Origin: Nemopilema nomurai
Taxonomy: Eukaryota > Cnidaria > Scyphozoa > Rhizostomeae > Rhizostomatidae
Reading direction: 5' to 3'
Assembly: GCA_003864495.1 (NCBI GenBank)
Contig: ML133471.1
Span: 1,956,001-2,020,000 of the forward strand
Length of the DNA: 64,000 nucleotides
In this document: piece by piece, positions 33,080-45,352 of the stretch
Layout: every line of letters starts with the position of its first letter
How positions within the stretch are numbered: the stretch's first letter is position 1
Notes under the pieces: generated by a model
Databases searched by the model: none
What the model saw: only the letters and a program-made list of their open reading frames with translations
What the model was told of the DNA's origin: nothing
Made by a program: the position numbers and the translations under genes

Positions 33080-35322
33080 ATGTCGGACGCATAGAAGAAA
33101 AAGAAGAGCAAAAAGAGAAAGTATGCCGATTTAGCTGAAGATGAAGGCTCGTTTGGTTTAGAAGAAGCAAATGACGCAACCAACACAGAACGTCAGAGGA
33201 AGAAAAGAAAAAGAGCAAACGCGAAGAGCAGCAGCGGCCTAGTCATACGCTGTTGATATCAGAAAATGGCGATTCGACCAAATATCCACTTATTTTCTGT
33301 CCTGGTACCCTGACTTTGATGGAATTTTGTACGGAAGTTAAAGAAATTTGCGACATCAAAGCAAAGCAAACAATCTCAATGATATTCGAGCAAAATTTCG
33401 GGGAACAGACTTTCAATGCCCATTTGAAAGACAAGTCATATAAGATATTTGAAGAGTATATCCGGAAGTCTGCTGCAGACAAGCCATGCATGCTTCACAT
33501 CCACAGGGGAATAAGGCATATCACGGGCCTAAAAAAAGATGCTGTACCAGCCGTATCTTCAACGACAAAAGATATGAATGATGAATCTCGAGCATCCAGC
33601 AAGAAGCCCAAGACGCCGGAAGAAGTATTAGCTGCTTTTCAAGAAAATAGCCATGCAGAGACAAAGACAAAAAGCTGTAGCATGTGCAGCACCATATTTT
33701 GGTAACTTATCAAAGTCAACAGGAAATATTGATATGTGATTAGCTACACTTTGAATGCAAGTGGCTGTGCAGTCGTGGTCTTGTGCTGTATATTGCAGAA
33801 AATCCCAGAGAAACTCAAGGAGCTGTCAGGGTAGCTTCGCCACTTTCAGGAATAGTAAGATTCAAATCCATCTGGAGAAGCATTGCAGGATGTTTCGGAA
33901 TGATTTCAAGAAGGGAGAAAGTGGCCCTTCTTAAAAAAGACCACTCGTTTGAGCAAAAGATTTGCAATGTCAAGGAGGGCCTAGAAAAGGTACAGCAACC
34001 AGCACAACAGCTGTCAGAATTAATTTCAAAGATCAGGGATCTGACAAAAAGAGATCTATTAGACATCACGGATGGATCGATGGCTTCCCAGACCACTGAA
34101 GCGGTGTACGTTACCCTTCTGTGTGCACTGCGTTACATCAAAGATTACTTCACATACATTGGACAGGGGGAACTTATAGAGAAGATACAATTAAAATGTC
34201 TCACCACAAGATCAGTTGAGTGCTTCTTTGGCCATATCACAAAAAACGTTCAAGGCAACAACAGCAGGTACCTTGAAATGTCGCGTCATCTTACAAACGA
34301 TGTTTTCACGTTTCTGCTTCCTTATGTCAATTAAAAAAAAACTGGCATTTCAGTTAGAAGTGAAAAGGAACGAGGAGGTACAGAAACATATTCATATTCA
34401 CAAGATGGACTTGATATAGGCCATACTGAATTACTCTGGAAATTTCTTTCAGTAAAGAAACAAGACCTGTTTACTGTTGAAGATCTTCGTAACTGTAGAA
34501 GAGCAAATCTTGAAGGAGGGGAGACAAGGAAGTCATGTTTTTGCATCGGGACTAAGAACGGTGTAATGGACTACATGGACTTGACATCAAAAGATAATAC
34601 TGACAACGAAACTAGAGCGGCACTGCGAGAGATTGCAACTGCATTGAAGTCTAGGCCGATGAGAAGTCTTCGAGGCTTTAGCAAACAAAGATTTGGTACA
34701 GCTCCAACGATTCTTGGTAGGCATGGTTTAAGAAAGGATCTTGAAAGTGTCAATGGAACAATACACTCAATACAAAGTGAACGAGATCTTGCAGCTGATG
34801 TAACATTGCACGACAATGAAGAATTTGCCCTTGAGTTGGGGGAGTTTATCATTTTAAGAGGCTCAGACGGGTATCCATTTAACATACTGCAGTTGGTAAA
34901 GAGCTATCGAGGAGATGAATTGAATCCACGCAAAAAGATTAAAGGCAATTTTTTGACGCAAGACCAAGTCGAAGAAAACAGTTCTGATGTCTTGTACAAG
35001 GTGGATCCCCAATGGAAAGGGGGCTCTATGTCCTTTTCACATGTATTGCGGGACGAGGAAGATCAAATTATCGCAGTAGAGCTGTCTCTTTGTCTGCCGA
35101 CTTCGAATGAAAGTCAAGACACAGTAAGGTACAGGATGGAAGGACGAAAACACATTACAGCAAGCCATGGACCTACCAGATGGAGATGTTATCAAAGACA
35201 TATCAGATGTCGATGTAACTGAAAACTTTAAAACAGAAACGCAGTTGACCTATACAAACCGAAGAGAAAGGAGAGGCCGTGGTAACCGTTACGCAACAGT
35301 GATGAATGCTCTTTTAAACTGA
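33080..35322 (+). pseudogene. Transposon-encoded protein, broken by stops and frameshifts
   Basis: An ATG at 33080 is followed by a TAG at codon 5, then a lysine-rich stretch (nuclear-localisation-like). Open segments follow at 33253-33705 (includes ISENGDSTKYPLIFCPGTL), 33783-34334 (ends LTTRSVECFFGHITKN and MSRHLTNDVFTFLL), and about 34345-35222 in another frame. The last frame shifts near 35140 and ends ATVMNALLN at 35322. The VECFFG segment resembles the C-terminal end of cut-and-paste transposases in which a glutamate precedes paired aromatic residues. The 34.8-35.1 kb part (GEFIILRGSDGYPFNILQLV, then KGNFLTQDQVEEN) recalls a BAH-like reader fold, tentatively. The reading order and shared orientation support one original gene. 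I cannot name the superfamily, and this copy cannot make an intact product. Confidence 0.65.
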
Positions 35323-35819
35323 TTTTATTGAAAACGGGAGCTACAACGCAAAAAGGGGATGTAAGTTTCAATTTTCTAGTTGTGTAGGTTGCCATCTGCC
35401 ATCAGTTGGACCAGCCATCCAGGAGTGCAAAAAAAAGTTTCCCTTTTTGTCCACAGTGCTAATATTATCATATATGGGTCAGATGTTTCAGGGATAGATA
35501 ATAGTAGCTTGCTTGCAGTCTTCCTTTTGTGTAAAATAGAAATGCGAGAAAATCGAAAGAATACGCATCAGTAAACGATTCTCTTAATTTGATTTTGAAA
35601 AAAAGACTACACACAGTCTAAGATAACAGTCACTTAATACTGTTGGCTTGTCCAAGTTTCTATCAAAGGGCCCGGAAAAAATTCAAGTATGCTGCTTTGT
35701 TAACTTTTCTCTGCTCCTAAGGTTTGTATGATCGCGAGTCCATAACACAAGACCAGTTGTTATCCACAAAAGGAAGACTGGACGCAGTCAAATTACAATT
35801 ATCATGTCCATGTAGCTAT

Positions 35820-35962
35820 ATGTCCCCGCCAGAAATTATACTATCCTCGGTAGAAATTTAGGGTTCCCCGGTTAAAAAATTAGCCATCATTTTCCCCGCC
35901 AAACAATCATCGTGACCCCGGCAAAAATTTGATCTCTCACCGGGGCACTTAGACGGGGGTGT
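35820..35962 (-). repeat. Right terminal inverted repeat and subterminal CCCCGG cluster
   Basis: Mirror of the left end: on the minus strand the terminal repeat is followed by TTGCCGGGGTC, TTGGCGGGGAA, TTAACCGGGGAAC, CTACCGAGGAT and CTGGCGGGGAC. The motif orientation and spacing differ from the left end. Confidence 0.75.
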
Positions 35963-36105
35963 AATGGGCACCCCTTCCCAAATATAAATCGAAATAAATT
36001 AAACTATAGCTATAGAGCTAAATGTGGTTGCTCTTATAGCGCAAGAAATGTATCGTTCAATTTCTTTGACTCGTTTCTACAAACGCTTCATGGCATTGCA
36101 AGCGA

Positions 36106-36465
36106 ATGACCTGCAATCGAATGACCTGCAATCGAACCAAAGGCGCATATTTGCTCACTGAATGCCTCTCAGTCTATGCCCGTGAGCATTTAGTTGCAGA
36201 TTTAAGGAAGGCAAATGCATTTTCGATCCTTTGTGATAAAGCGACAGATATCACTATGAAGAAAGTATTCTGCATAAATGTGCGGTACTTGGAAAAATAA
36301 ACATGCCAGCCAATCACAAGACTGTTTGCCCTCGTTCCAGTAGAAGAAGGAAACGAAGAAAGCCTTTTCAATTGCCTGAAAGACATTCTTGAAAAAGACG
36401 AACTGCCTTGGACTTCAAGTAAATGCTATTTGAAGTCTTTTATGTTTAGCAATATCCAGAATTGA
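36106..36465 (+). pseudogene. hAT-type transposase fragment
   Basis: One frame reads AREHLVADLRKANAFSILCD, then KATDITMKKVFCINVRYLEK, a TAA at 36298-36300, and continues in the same frame with LFALVPVEEGNEESLFNCL and KDILEKDELPWTSS. The ILCDKATD...VRYLEK segment matches the catalytic-core start of hAT transposases of the DUF4371/ZMYM type (usual SIxxDESTDIS...VRY). Only this internal part is present. The start shows a duplicated GAATGACCTGCAATC. It lies just outside the right end of the transposon. Confidence 0.6.
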
Positions 36466-36620
36466 AAATAATGAGTTTAGAGCCCTATTTCCAAAGCAAA
36501 GAGCTGGTAACTTGAGCTTTCTAATCACATGAAATCCTTACTTATCATGTGAAATTATGATGAAAGTTTATCAGTTCTTGTAGATGGGTTGTCACTTTGC
36601 TACTAATAACTAGGTCTAAG

Positions 36621-36982
36621 ATGGTATGGAGCCAGGAGCATGACCTTCTATCATTGAAGAGGTCCTGGTTTTGCAACCTTTCAAATTCCCTTTTGGTAGC
36701 AGAGAGAGGGGGCATAGCTGGAATGATGTTGCCAAAAGACTTAATGACTGCCAAAATCCTAGGTATTTTGTAGACCAGATGGCAGTGAGAGAAAGATTTG
36801 GCAAACTAGAGCGAGATTTCAGAAGGAGAATGTCACAGGAGGAAAGAGCCAGTGGAATTGTAACAGAGGAAAATAAGCTAGATCAGGCAATAGAAGACAT
36901 AATTGGGTTCAAAGAAGCAGTTGAAGTGGAACTTGCAAGGAAAGCTGAAGAGAAAAAAACAACAGAGAGAAGAAAAGGTTGA
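36621..36982 (+). pseudogene. Myb/SANT-like DNA-binding domain fragment
   Basis: Starts MVWSQEHDLLSLK, then a 1-nt frame change gives EEVLVLQPFKFPFGSRERGH, SWNDVAKRLNDCQNP, VRERFGKLERDFRRRMSQEE and RASGIVTEENKLDQAIEDII. This is the three-helix Myb/SANT-like domain common in cnidarian multicopy genes associated with Harbinger-type transposons. A basic and acidic coiled C-terminal part (EAVEVELARKAEEKKTTERR) ends at 36982. The frameshift in the first helix makes this copy defective. Confidence 0.6.
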
Positions 36983-37981
36983 TAGCAGAGGCTCAGCCAG
37001 ACACAGGAGAGAGCAAGGTTTGAGACTAAAAAAGAGATTAAAAAGAGAATAAAAAAGGTCAAGTGAAAGTAAAATAGAGTTTTTCAGAGAGAAAGCATTA
37101 AAGGAATGTTTTCCTTTACTGTTGACGTTATTTGAAAAACTCGTTTAGCATTGAGGTTATCACACCTTATTAACTAACTTTTTAAAGACCCACAAGTCCA
37201 AAGCTATCCAAATTTGTTGTTTGTTCTAAAAGATGAACCTAAACTGCATTAAAGCAGATTCTGTTGAGTAGCTGAATAGGTCTTCACCTTTCGAAGTGCA
37301 TTCCCTTAAATAGCAGGATATTGTGGGAGCATTAATTCGGCATGGTTTTCAATACTTTAGACCTACTCTCTACAGCCATGCCTTTTTGTGGCATAAACTG
37401 TGATCAAGACCTTATCTTGATCACCTGATAAAAGAAGACAAAGCAGAAAAATACAGAGCATGATATTGAAGTGAAAGTTAATCCATCAGCCAGAATGAGC
37501 ATGCGCACAACAGTTTTGACATCCATTGCTTCCTCGCTAAAAATTGACTCACTTTCATTGTCTCTTGCTTCTGACGCAGCGGAATCTGTTGCTAAAAGGC
37601 AAGACATTCAAGTGCGTACCCAGTGGTATATGGGCCACAACAGTATGACATTTAATAGACCCTGATAGAAACTGACTGTGTAAAGTTCACTTTGTTAATT
37701 TCTCTTAGCTAAAGTTATCCGGTAACTGGTAAAAATGGGGGACCAACTCTTTTGTACCACGGACCATGTAGTTTTGTAACTATATAGTGTACTTTACACC
37801 ACTACACTTTTGCCAATACAGTGTCGTCAGCCTCGACAGGCAGCTCTGTTGGCAGCGATTTATAATGCAAAATCTGTTATGAGTTCCTTCCTGCAAGCAG
37901 GCGTCAGCGTCTAAGGCAGCTCCAAGCAAATGCATTTTTAGCTTTTCGATATGCTTTTAGCCCCTGAACAAACGATGTTCT
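36983..37981. other. Non-coding stretch
   Basis: No supported gene. Short open frames at 37404-37665 on both strands have no recognisable content. Confidence 0.4.
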
Positions 37982-38516
37982 TTGATAGAAATCCCTTTAT
38001 GCATAAAATCATTTGAAAATATTATTCGTGATCAAATAATTGAAGGGCATCATTATCCATGTAGATTTTGCAGACTAGATGATACCGTGACACCGCAGGA
38101 GTACTTAACGCATCTTGTACATATTATGGGTACTTATTCCTATCGCAACTTTACACGCGAAATTTTGTTGTGGGAATCCCGTTTATATTCCCTACCAGTA
38201 TTATCTTCTTCGGAATTGTGGCATTGATGATATCTTTACAACGTACAGCAGCATGATAATACGTTCCGACTGCCTTGTTTCTTTACATCAGGGATACTTT
38301 ACGGAGATGCTTTCTGATTTTATTAATAATAGCCCAATAACTAGTTATGGTTGGTATGCGCATGCGTTCTTGCGAATGGGTCCACGAGACTTAATAAATT
38401 TAGTAGCAACATCGACAAGCGATCGGAGTGTTTTCTCGATTCCTCTACTCCCTCCGGGCGTCCCTTTTTGGCTGTTGGCCGTTGACTGCTTAGTCAAATC
38501 ACATCACGATCTTTGA
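37982..38516 (+). pseudogene. Unidentified ORF pair, possibly one frameshifted gene
   Basis: Two overlapping plus-strand frames have protein-like composition. The first (37982-38227, no ATG start) contains CRFCRLDDTVTPQEYLTHLV followed by H, spaced like a C2H2 finger. The second (38115-38516) contains SSMIIRSDCLVSLHQGYFTE and HAFLRMGPRDLINLVA. If they belong together, one frameshift near 38220 separates them. No family recognised; chance is possible. Confidence 0.25.
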
Positions 38517-39905
38517 TCACATCGATCGTCCTCAAGTTGCGTTTTAAAGGTTTGGTTCACTTTTTTGCAATTGAAGTCAATTTGGTGAACGTTGACCAGA
38601 AATTTATATTTACTTTTTTTAATTGCATGATGAGCAAGTGTGCAATTATTTGCTTTTTTCTGTCTGTGGAATGTATCTTTTACATCTTCCTGGGAAATAC
38701 AAATTTAATTCTACTAGACTTACTGCAGTACTATCCACGAGCAATATTGCAATGCTACATAACTTACTGCTTTCAAGATAATTCAAAGTTTTTCAAACAC
38801 AATGTTATTATCCTCGATGCTTACTAAATAGTATATAGCAGCCTGTGTATAGAGGCGGTGTTGCTACACTGTATCTCAGTTGTAAGCTTGGTTGTAAGGT
38901 TGATTGGTTACTCTCACTGGAAGGTCGAGAGTAAGAGTGGGCAGCTGTTTGGAGTTCTTGACTGCAAGGGCACCCAGAGTTCTTGAATGATCTTTTTCGC
39001 TTTCAGCCTAAGCAACAGAGTGATTCGTTTTCTGCCGCACTCGTTGTCAACACCTCCAACGGCAGATGTTGCATTTATTGATACAAAGTTAGACACGTTA
39101 CCAGTGGCGGCTCGTGGGGGAACTCACTGGTGGGGCTTGTTACTGCGGCATGAAAATGAGAATTCACAAGGCCCGAGAAAATTTCACTGAGTTGCTCTCA
39201 TCACGTCCACGGATGGGGAGCTCGTGGTTGCCACAGAATTTTTCAGTACAGTTCATTATTTCTTTCAAGACATGTCTATTCTTTTCATCATCTTGGTTGT
39301 TTCCAGTAATAAACAAGCAAAATACTAGAAAACTAAAAAATTGACCTCTTTCTCAAGCTAACTACCAGCCACAGTTTTCTTTCAAACCAACTCTTTAACG
39401 ATTCCAGACGATTTTTGCACAATGGAAATGGCTTTTGGATGATATGGGGCTAGCTTTTTTCACTTCACGGTTCTCTTCAATTGTTAATCGAAAAAAGGAG
39501 TTTGCAGCAGGGTATCAACATCGTTCATGCCACTAAAGAAAAATATGAGACACTTTTGCAATCTAAAGTCCGGAACCAAAATACTTTCTTTCTTTCATAA
39601 AGTAACGACGATATACCAAGTTCCGACCGACATTGTTTATTGGTAGATGGATCTTGAGTTGAATTGCTTGGGGCTAGTTGCAGCTAGCTCAAAACGTCGA
39701 CGCAAGCAACTGTGATTAACCAATCAGAAGGCTCTGCGAGTTTTATTGTTGAAGCTGGGAAGGTACTTCATTGGCTAATTTCACAGAAAAAGCTGCGGAA
39801 TAAACAGCAAAGAAGCACCATGTGCCAAAATGGAGTTCATGCGGAAGACGATTAATACGGGAGATTATTCTGGTCTACAAGAAATGGAAACAGGCAATAT
39901 CGTGT
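38517..39905. other. Non-coding stretch
   Basis: No supported gene, RNA or repeat. An open frame at 38513-38827 is hydrophobic AT-driven translation without recognisable motifs. Confidence 0.4.
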
Positions 39906-39907
39906 TA

Positions 39908-39982
39908 ATTTTGGATCTTTTTTGAGAATCTTTGGTGCGGCTTTTTTGAGAATCTTTGGTGCGGCTTTTTAGAGAATCTTTG
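39908..39982. repeat. Three tandem 24-bp units
   Basis: Three copies of a unit containing GAGAATCTTTGGTGCGGC followed by a T-run lie in tandem; the third is slightly diverged. Confidence 0.8.
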
Positions 39983-42381
39983 GTGCCACTAGCCCCATTG
40001 CACTGCCGCCATTGCACGTTACTCTTAATTGACTCTGAACTACTTTTCACTTCCTCCAAGTACTCAAATTGGACTCACGTTTGTACTGCGATAGGTCAAT
40101 GTAATTCTCAAACAGATTTGTAAAAACGTTCCATGATTTTCCTAACTTAGTGAGGTAGATTCCTATTCTTTGTGTTTATTGCATAAATTCAGTAGACTAC
40201 TTCTATTGAAACTTGAATTGATGTGTAATCATCCATCTTGGCCTCCTGAAAAACATCGAGATAAATAATATGCCCATTTATGTTCAGGAAGTAAAATTCT
40301 CTCAGTCAATTCATCATCATTTGAGCCAACGGTCACCCTTTTTTCCTTTTCCCAACGTCTATTACCAAAGTAGCATTTTCGCGTGAAGAAAAATTAGTGA
40401 TTGAAGTAAAGTTGGGAGGAAAACATAATATAATATAACAAAATATAAAAGTATTCATTTTCGGTGCTTCCAGCATCAAATATTATGTTAATTGTCACTT
40501 TCTTCCTTTCGTCCCACTCTGAGTAGCCATTGCTTTTGTCCTCATTTGTCCTTACAGTACCCTCTGCTTCGCCTTAACGGACATGGTGACAACCTACAAG
40601 GTTTTATGGCCCAAGAGACTAAATATTGGAGTGATTGAGGAACAGCAATGCAAATAATCGAAGAAAAGAAAAGAAAATTGGATAGAAAAACCTTTCTCGT
40701 GTCGAGAATTTTCTGTAATTTTGCGAGCAAAAGCTTTCGCAAAATCCGAAATTAGATTATGCCTTGGCAGAAACGTTTGCAAAAAATGCCAAAAAGCAGA
40801 AACCGCGAAACTTTCTGCCAGCGGAAGTTTCTGCCCCTAAAGTAATCTATAAGAATCGACGAACTGTCTCTTCTGAGCGGTATAGTATTCATTTCGTTAA
40901 ACTTTAGTCGCTATATTCAAAAATGGTTGGCGTTGAACCAAACAATGGTGGGTCCTCCTATGTCACTGACTTGAATCTTAGGCTCAACTTTGTGGCGCCG
41001 TCTCCAAAACTTGGTACCTCAAGTTATGTAAAGTACTGCTTTAATGCAATTGATTCGACATAATGTTCATAGAACGTGAACAGAGGACCCGTTCATGAGG
41101 AGTTAAAGTCAGAAAATGTTACTTAAATCGTACACTACTAACAAATCTTGAAAAAGTTTTCGGCGCCCACCTTAAAGTAAGGCATTATTTGATAAATATA
41201 TTGTGTCCGTACAATGTTATTTCAGGATTTTCAGTGATCGACACCCCCCCCCCCCTCCAGTTGTAACAGGCTCACTCTCCTGTCACATGTCACGTATGCG
41301 TTGTTGATGAATAGTTACATGATATTTAGCTATAAATATTGTAAGTACAACTTTAATCGGGAATTTTTTGTTGATTTTATTCATAGAACGTGATTACGTA
41401 AGAGTTCGTTTTATTTGCCCCTCGCTCTACCTTTCATCGTTGTGAAACGCCTCTTACCCAGTTTCCTAGGCTAGAATCGCCACTGGTTGCTTATTGCATG
41501 TTACATCGCGTTCCCTGTTGTCAGATTGTATTATGGTCGTTACTCTGTTTCCAGATGATTCTGATGCAATTCTGGTGATTTTGATAAGAAATCTCATGTT
41601 ACGCAAAACTGATATGTTAGCTCTTCAGTTCGGTTTCGCGCCTTTTTTATACCTCGGATTCAAAGAGAGGCCATTTCAGTATGACCGTTAGAGGATACCT
41701 TCGTCCACGCCTGCATCATTTGGACAATAATTCTCTAGGATGCAGAACAGAATGAAATTCAAAGAATAACATGGTTGCGAGTAAGTGTGTTTCCCACTTT
41801 TTAAAGATAATTTTGCTCTCAGTATCGTTATTAGCAGTGAAATCGAATATGAATATAGGGTTAGATATATAGAGTAGAGTACAGCTGTTACGGCGAGGAA
41901 GTCAATTATTTTCTTTGGCCTAAACATTCGCCTCGCTCTGCAAATTTTAAAATATTTCAGCAACTGGCTGTAGTTAGAGACACTGTTGAATATTATTGAT
42001 TTGATCATTCAATTCTGTATCGAAATATTTTGAAGGTAAAATAGGAAAACTTTTCTGATGAGATTTATGAGGAATTATTTAGGTAGCATTTCTAACATTC
42101 TTTCTAACATACTGATGACATTCGAAACGAAAACGTCAAAGTTTCTTCATGTGGCTTCACCTTTCCTATATGACTTCACTTTCTTGTGTGTGTGTGAGCA
42201 TCTTTCGTGAAATTGGCGACTAATTTCCAACTAATATGAGTTGACGTTACGTTTATAGATGAGAATTTGAACAAATTGCAATGTCAAAACATCTTGATTC
42301 GTAATCTAAGTTTCACGTGCCTGCCCGCCATTCCTCAAATACAGACAGTGACTCGGCTTCGTGTTGCGTTCCCGGCTTCGA
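39983..42381. other. Non-coding stretch
   Basis: No supported gene. A C-run lies near 41244-41256. The minus-strand open frame 41688-42008 has hydrophobic segments but no recognisable family and is not called. Confidence 0.4.
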
Positions 42382-42515
42382 AATGCTCGAATTTTCCCGC
42401 CAAAATACAATAACAAAGTGCTCGCGCCACTGGCAGCAGTTTTTCAAAGGCGGCAAAACAATAGGATGCTCGATCCAGTCTTTTTCGAAAGCTTCCCGCC
42501 AATTTGTCGAGAAGG
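42382..42515 (+). CDS. Possible first exon with E2F-like sites
   Basis: An ATG opens MLEFSRQNTITKCSRHWQQF and runs 44 codons to ASRQFVEK, directly followed by a GTAATG donor. TTTTCCCGCCAAAA (an ideal E2F site) lies inside the codons for the second to eighth residues, and TTCCCGCCAA recurs near the end. It may be a true 5' exon, a regulatory stretch, or chance; no downstream exon was found. Confidence 0.2.
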
Positions 42516-43001
42516 TAATGGAGTAGCGTTACCAGCTGAGTCGCGATAAATCACCTTGTCCTTGGATATGTTCAGTTATGCTACCCGAATGTAAAAAGTT
42601 TCGAAAAGGTAAATGCTTGCATTCAATCAAATTTGACATCTTTAAAAGGCCTTTGAAAAGCGACTAAACAAAGGGGTTGAAATCCTTCGCTGACTTAAAG
42701 CCCCTATCCATGGCAAGTATATTCTAGTTGTTCAATTAAAAGACATCATATTTAAATCGAAAACTACTTCCACTGTCCATATTGCCTATATAAAATTTGA
42801 TACATGCAGATTTAAATGAGAGTTCTCGGTGTTTCCTTCCCTTCTAATTAAGTTAAGATATACTAGAGTTATGAGGATTAAACAAGTTTGATTTTCGAAC
42901 ACTGTTACGTTTTTGTACATTTTGACGGAGAATACTGATTCCCGGAAAAAAGCATCAGGCAAAGGAGTGCTCTTCTTTTTTTAAAGCAACTTAAAGCAAC
43001 A
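42516..43001. other. Non-coding stretch
   Basis: I see no gene, repeat or RNA in this stretch. Confidence 0.4.
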
Positions 43002-43313
43002 TTAAACTGTGCTACATCTGCAAAGGATCCCTTGTTGTTTGTTGTTCTCATATGTTTCTTTGTAGCATTCTTTCTTTACAATGCAGTTATGATCATTCAG
43101 ACTATTGATGCAACAAGACATAAGATTTCTTTCTTGGGTGTAAAATATCAGCTCTCCTGTAGATCCTCCTTCAAAAAGTAAACTGTTAGAGATCTCTTGC
43201 ATGCTGCAACTGCTCATTGAAGATTTGTGGTCTTTTTTCTGCTCATTTGGCAGTTTCACCCGTGAATTTTTTTTCAGCATACCCTGGTTTCTTAAAGTGG
43301 TGCTAGGTTTCAT
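43002..43313 (-). CDS. Unidentified short ORF
   Basis: A 103-codon frame from an ATG at 43313: polar, rich in Ser, Asn, Lys and Cys (MKPSTTLRNQGMLKKNSRV; CINSLNDHNCIVKKECYKET). There is no signal peptide or membrane helix. It is longer than most chance frames nearby, but no family is recognised and no splice partners were found. Confidence 0.22.
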   Translation of the reverse strand: MKPSTTLRNQGMLKKNSRVKLPNEQKKDHKSSMSSCSMQEISNSLLFEGGSTGELIFYTQERNLMSCCINSLNDHNCIVKKECYKETYENNKQQGILCRCSTV

Positions 43314-45234
43314 ATTTCATTTAGGGAAGCACTAAAAATACACATTTACGACAGTGTTAACATAGACTGTCAAAATGACACAGCATATCTTTGCCATGTT
43401 ACAGACACACAAAGATCATTAGTTCCATTTTGCTGTTTTTTGTTGGTTCATAAATCAGAATGATGCAATTGCACTCTGTGAAGTAATACGTCTTTTGAAT
43501 CGAGAATTTACTGAACTCTGTAGTAGGCTTCTTGAAGAATACTTACCTAAAATCAGTAGAGATGATAGAGGGTCGCTTTAATGAAAAGACAGCGCTTCAA
43601 TTTTTTTTATCTATTGAGCATTGAAAGGGCTCTTAATGTAAGCATTATCCAGCACAAATTGGTTTATTTCCCATTTTGTAGTTTAAATGTTCTTATTCAA
43701 AAACATTTTATTCAAAAAGTATCAATTAAGACAGAGATTGGAATTAAAACTTTGTGTGTCTAGAAAACCATGGTAATCAGTCTTAGCTTAATTGTAGTTT
43801 AATTTGATTAGCTTAGTTGTAGCTTGATTTTTCAAATCAAATTACATCAAGAGTTTCAATCAAATTTGACAAATATTTCATCAGTGTTTTTTGTGCTAGT
43901 ATCTGATATCAAAAGTATTTCTAACTTGGAAGGATTACAATTTTATTTAGACATATGTTCATAGTTAAGTAGACAAAAGCAAGAAGTCTTGTAGGGTTTA
44001 GATGATTGTATGTGTAACTGGCACTTAATTGAAGAATCATACATAAAAGAATATGATTGTAGAGTGAAGTTTCTGACATAGAGGCATCCAGTTACAGCAA
44101 GGCCAAAATGTACCAACCAACAAAACACATACTAGTTGGTGAATAACAAAAAATACAGTCACACAAAGTTGAAATGTTTGGTGCCAAATTGAAATGGAAT
44201 GGAAGACAAGTACACATTCACACAAATTGGCATCAAAGGCTTTTCATTAAAGTGAACAGGATATCAATGGCTCTTTAAATGCATATGCTATGCCTAAGCT
44301 AAGCTTGGTTCTTTATTAAGAAATTATCTATTCTTGCAAATGTGTAGCATTGATTCAGTTATGAAGATCATTGTTTTCATTGATCAATAACTCAAAGTGC
44401 ACATACGCAATTTTTCATAAAGTGATTAGATTAAAGGCTTGGATTCATCCAGTCCTATATACTATAACTACAAATATTCCAAGCTAATTCTACCATCTAA
44501 AAGAATATAAACTTATGTCACTGTGTTTATTGAAATTCGTTGTAGGTATACAGTTATGGGAGGATTGTGTTTTAGCTTCAGGTAGTCAACGCAGTGACGA
44601 GGTCAGGCTTCTGATCTCATTCTTCATTCCAGAAACGTAGAACGTACATTGAGCTTAAACTTGGTAGAATGTTGATTATACAAACTGCATCCACTTTTGC
44701 CATATTAAAATATTTTGGGAATTTAATCAAGTAGAATGATGAGAATTGGACAGGGGAAATCATGTTATTTACCAAAGAGAGGAAACACCTCAGAGGATAT
44801 CCATAAATATGATTGAAGTTAATACCTGAGAATTGTCCTTCACCTCTTTGCTTGACTAGGTAATCATAGCTATAAACGTTGCCCTACGCTGAGAAAGGGG
44901 AAAAGTAAAGCTGTGACTACCAGCACAAATGTAAGCGACAGGTCTCCCCAAAGAACGCGAGTGTTACCAACAAAATGTAACAAACCAAAAAAAAATTGAC
45001 TTGGGCGATCAAGGACAAGGGACAAAGGAAAGGGGGGTAGATAAACGAACAAGAAAGAAATTTAACAGCCTGCTTTCGAAAAACACTCGGGAAAGCCCCT
45101 AGTACTCACCTAATTAAGAGACAATTGCAAAAAGGCTTTTTTTTATTTACAAATGACCCAACAGGGCCAGTAATATCACACGATTCTTTGTTCCGAAGGG
45201 AAAAGGGCGATAATTAGCACAGTTTCAGGCTGCC
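43314..45234. other. Non-coding stretch
   Basis: AT-rich, no supported gene. Several short minus-strand frames (43943-44225, 44870-45052) look like chance. Confidence 0.4.
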
Positions 45235-45352
45235 TAAGTTCTTGTCCTGTTTGTAATTATGGTTCGCTGTTCAGTGATAAATACCGACAATTGCCCGTCG
45301 TATCTGTACACAGTAAATAGGCATCTCGACAGGTCTAAGGATGTACATTAAC
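45235..45352. repeat. Decayed copy of the ~288-bp satellite unit (left flank)
   Basis: The stretch GTAATTATGG...TACCGACA...CAGTAAATAGGCATCTCGAC aligns in order with the middle of the satellite unit (GTAATCACAA...TACCGACT...GAATAGGTATCGTAGGAC), with many substitutions. It lies about 260 bp outside the homogeneous array. Confidence 0.5.

Larger units (their letters stand above)
32683..35962. mobile_element. Complete DNA transposon with 24-bp terminal inverted repeats and 6-bp target duplication
   Basis: The ends are perfect inverted repeats of 24 bp, beginning ACACCCCCGTCTAAGTGC, at 32683-32706 and 35939-35962. They are flanked on both sides by the direct repeat AATGGG (32677-32682 and 35963-35968), a 6-bp target-site duplication. 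Within about 190 bp of the left end and 140 bp of the right end, CCCCGG-type motifs recur about every 20-30 bp, likely transposase binding sites. The interior holds a broken gene reading rightward (33080-35322). A 6-7-bp duplication is known for Dada elements, but I cannot assign the superfamily from sequence alone. Confidence 0.85.

Noticed and set aside
41688..42008. Minus-strand ORF with hydrophobic segments resembling a receptor fragment
   Set aside because: The hydrophobicity follows from AT-rich codons; no receptor motif or splice partner could be found.
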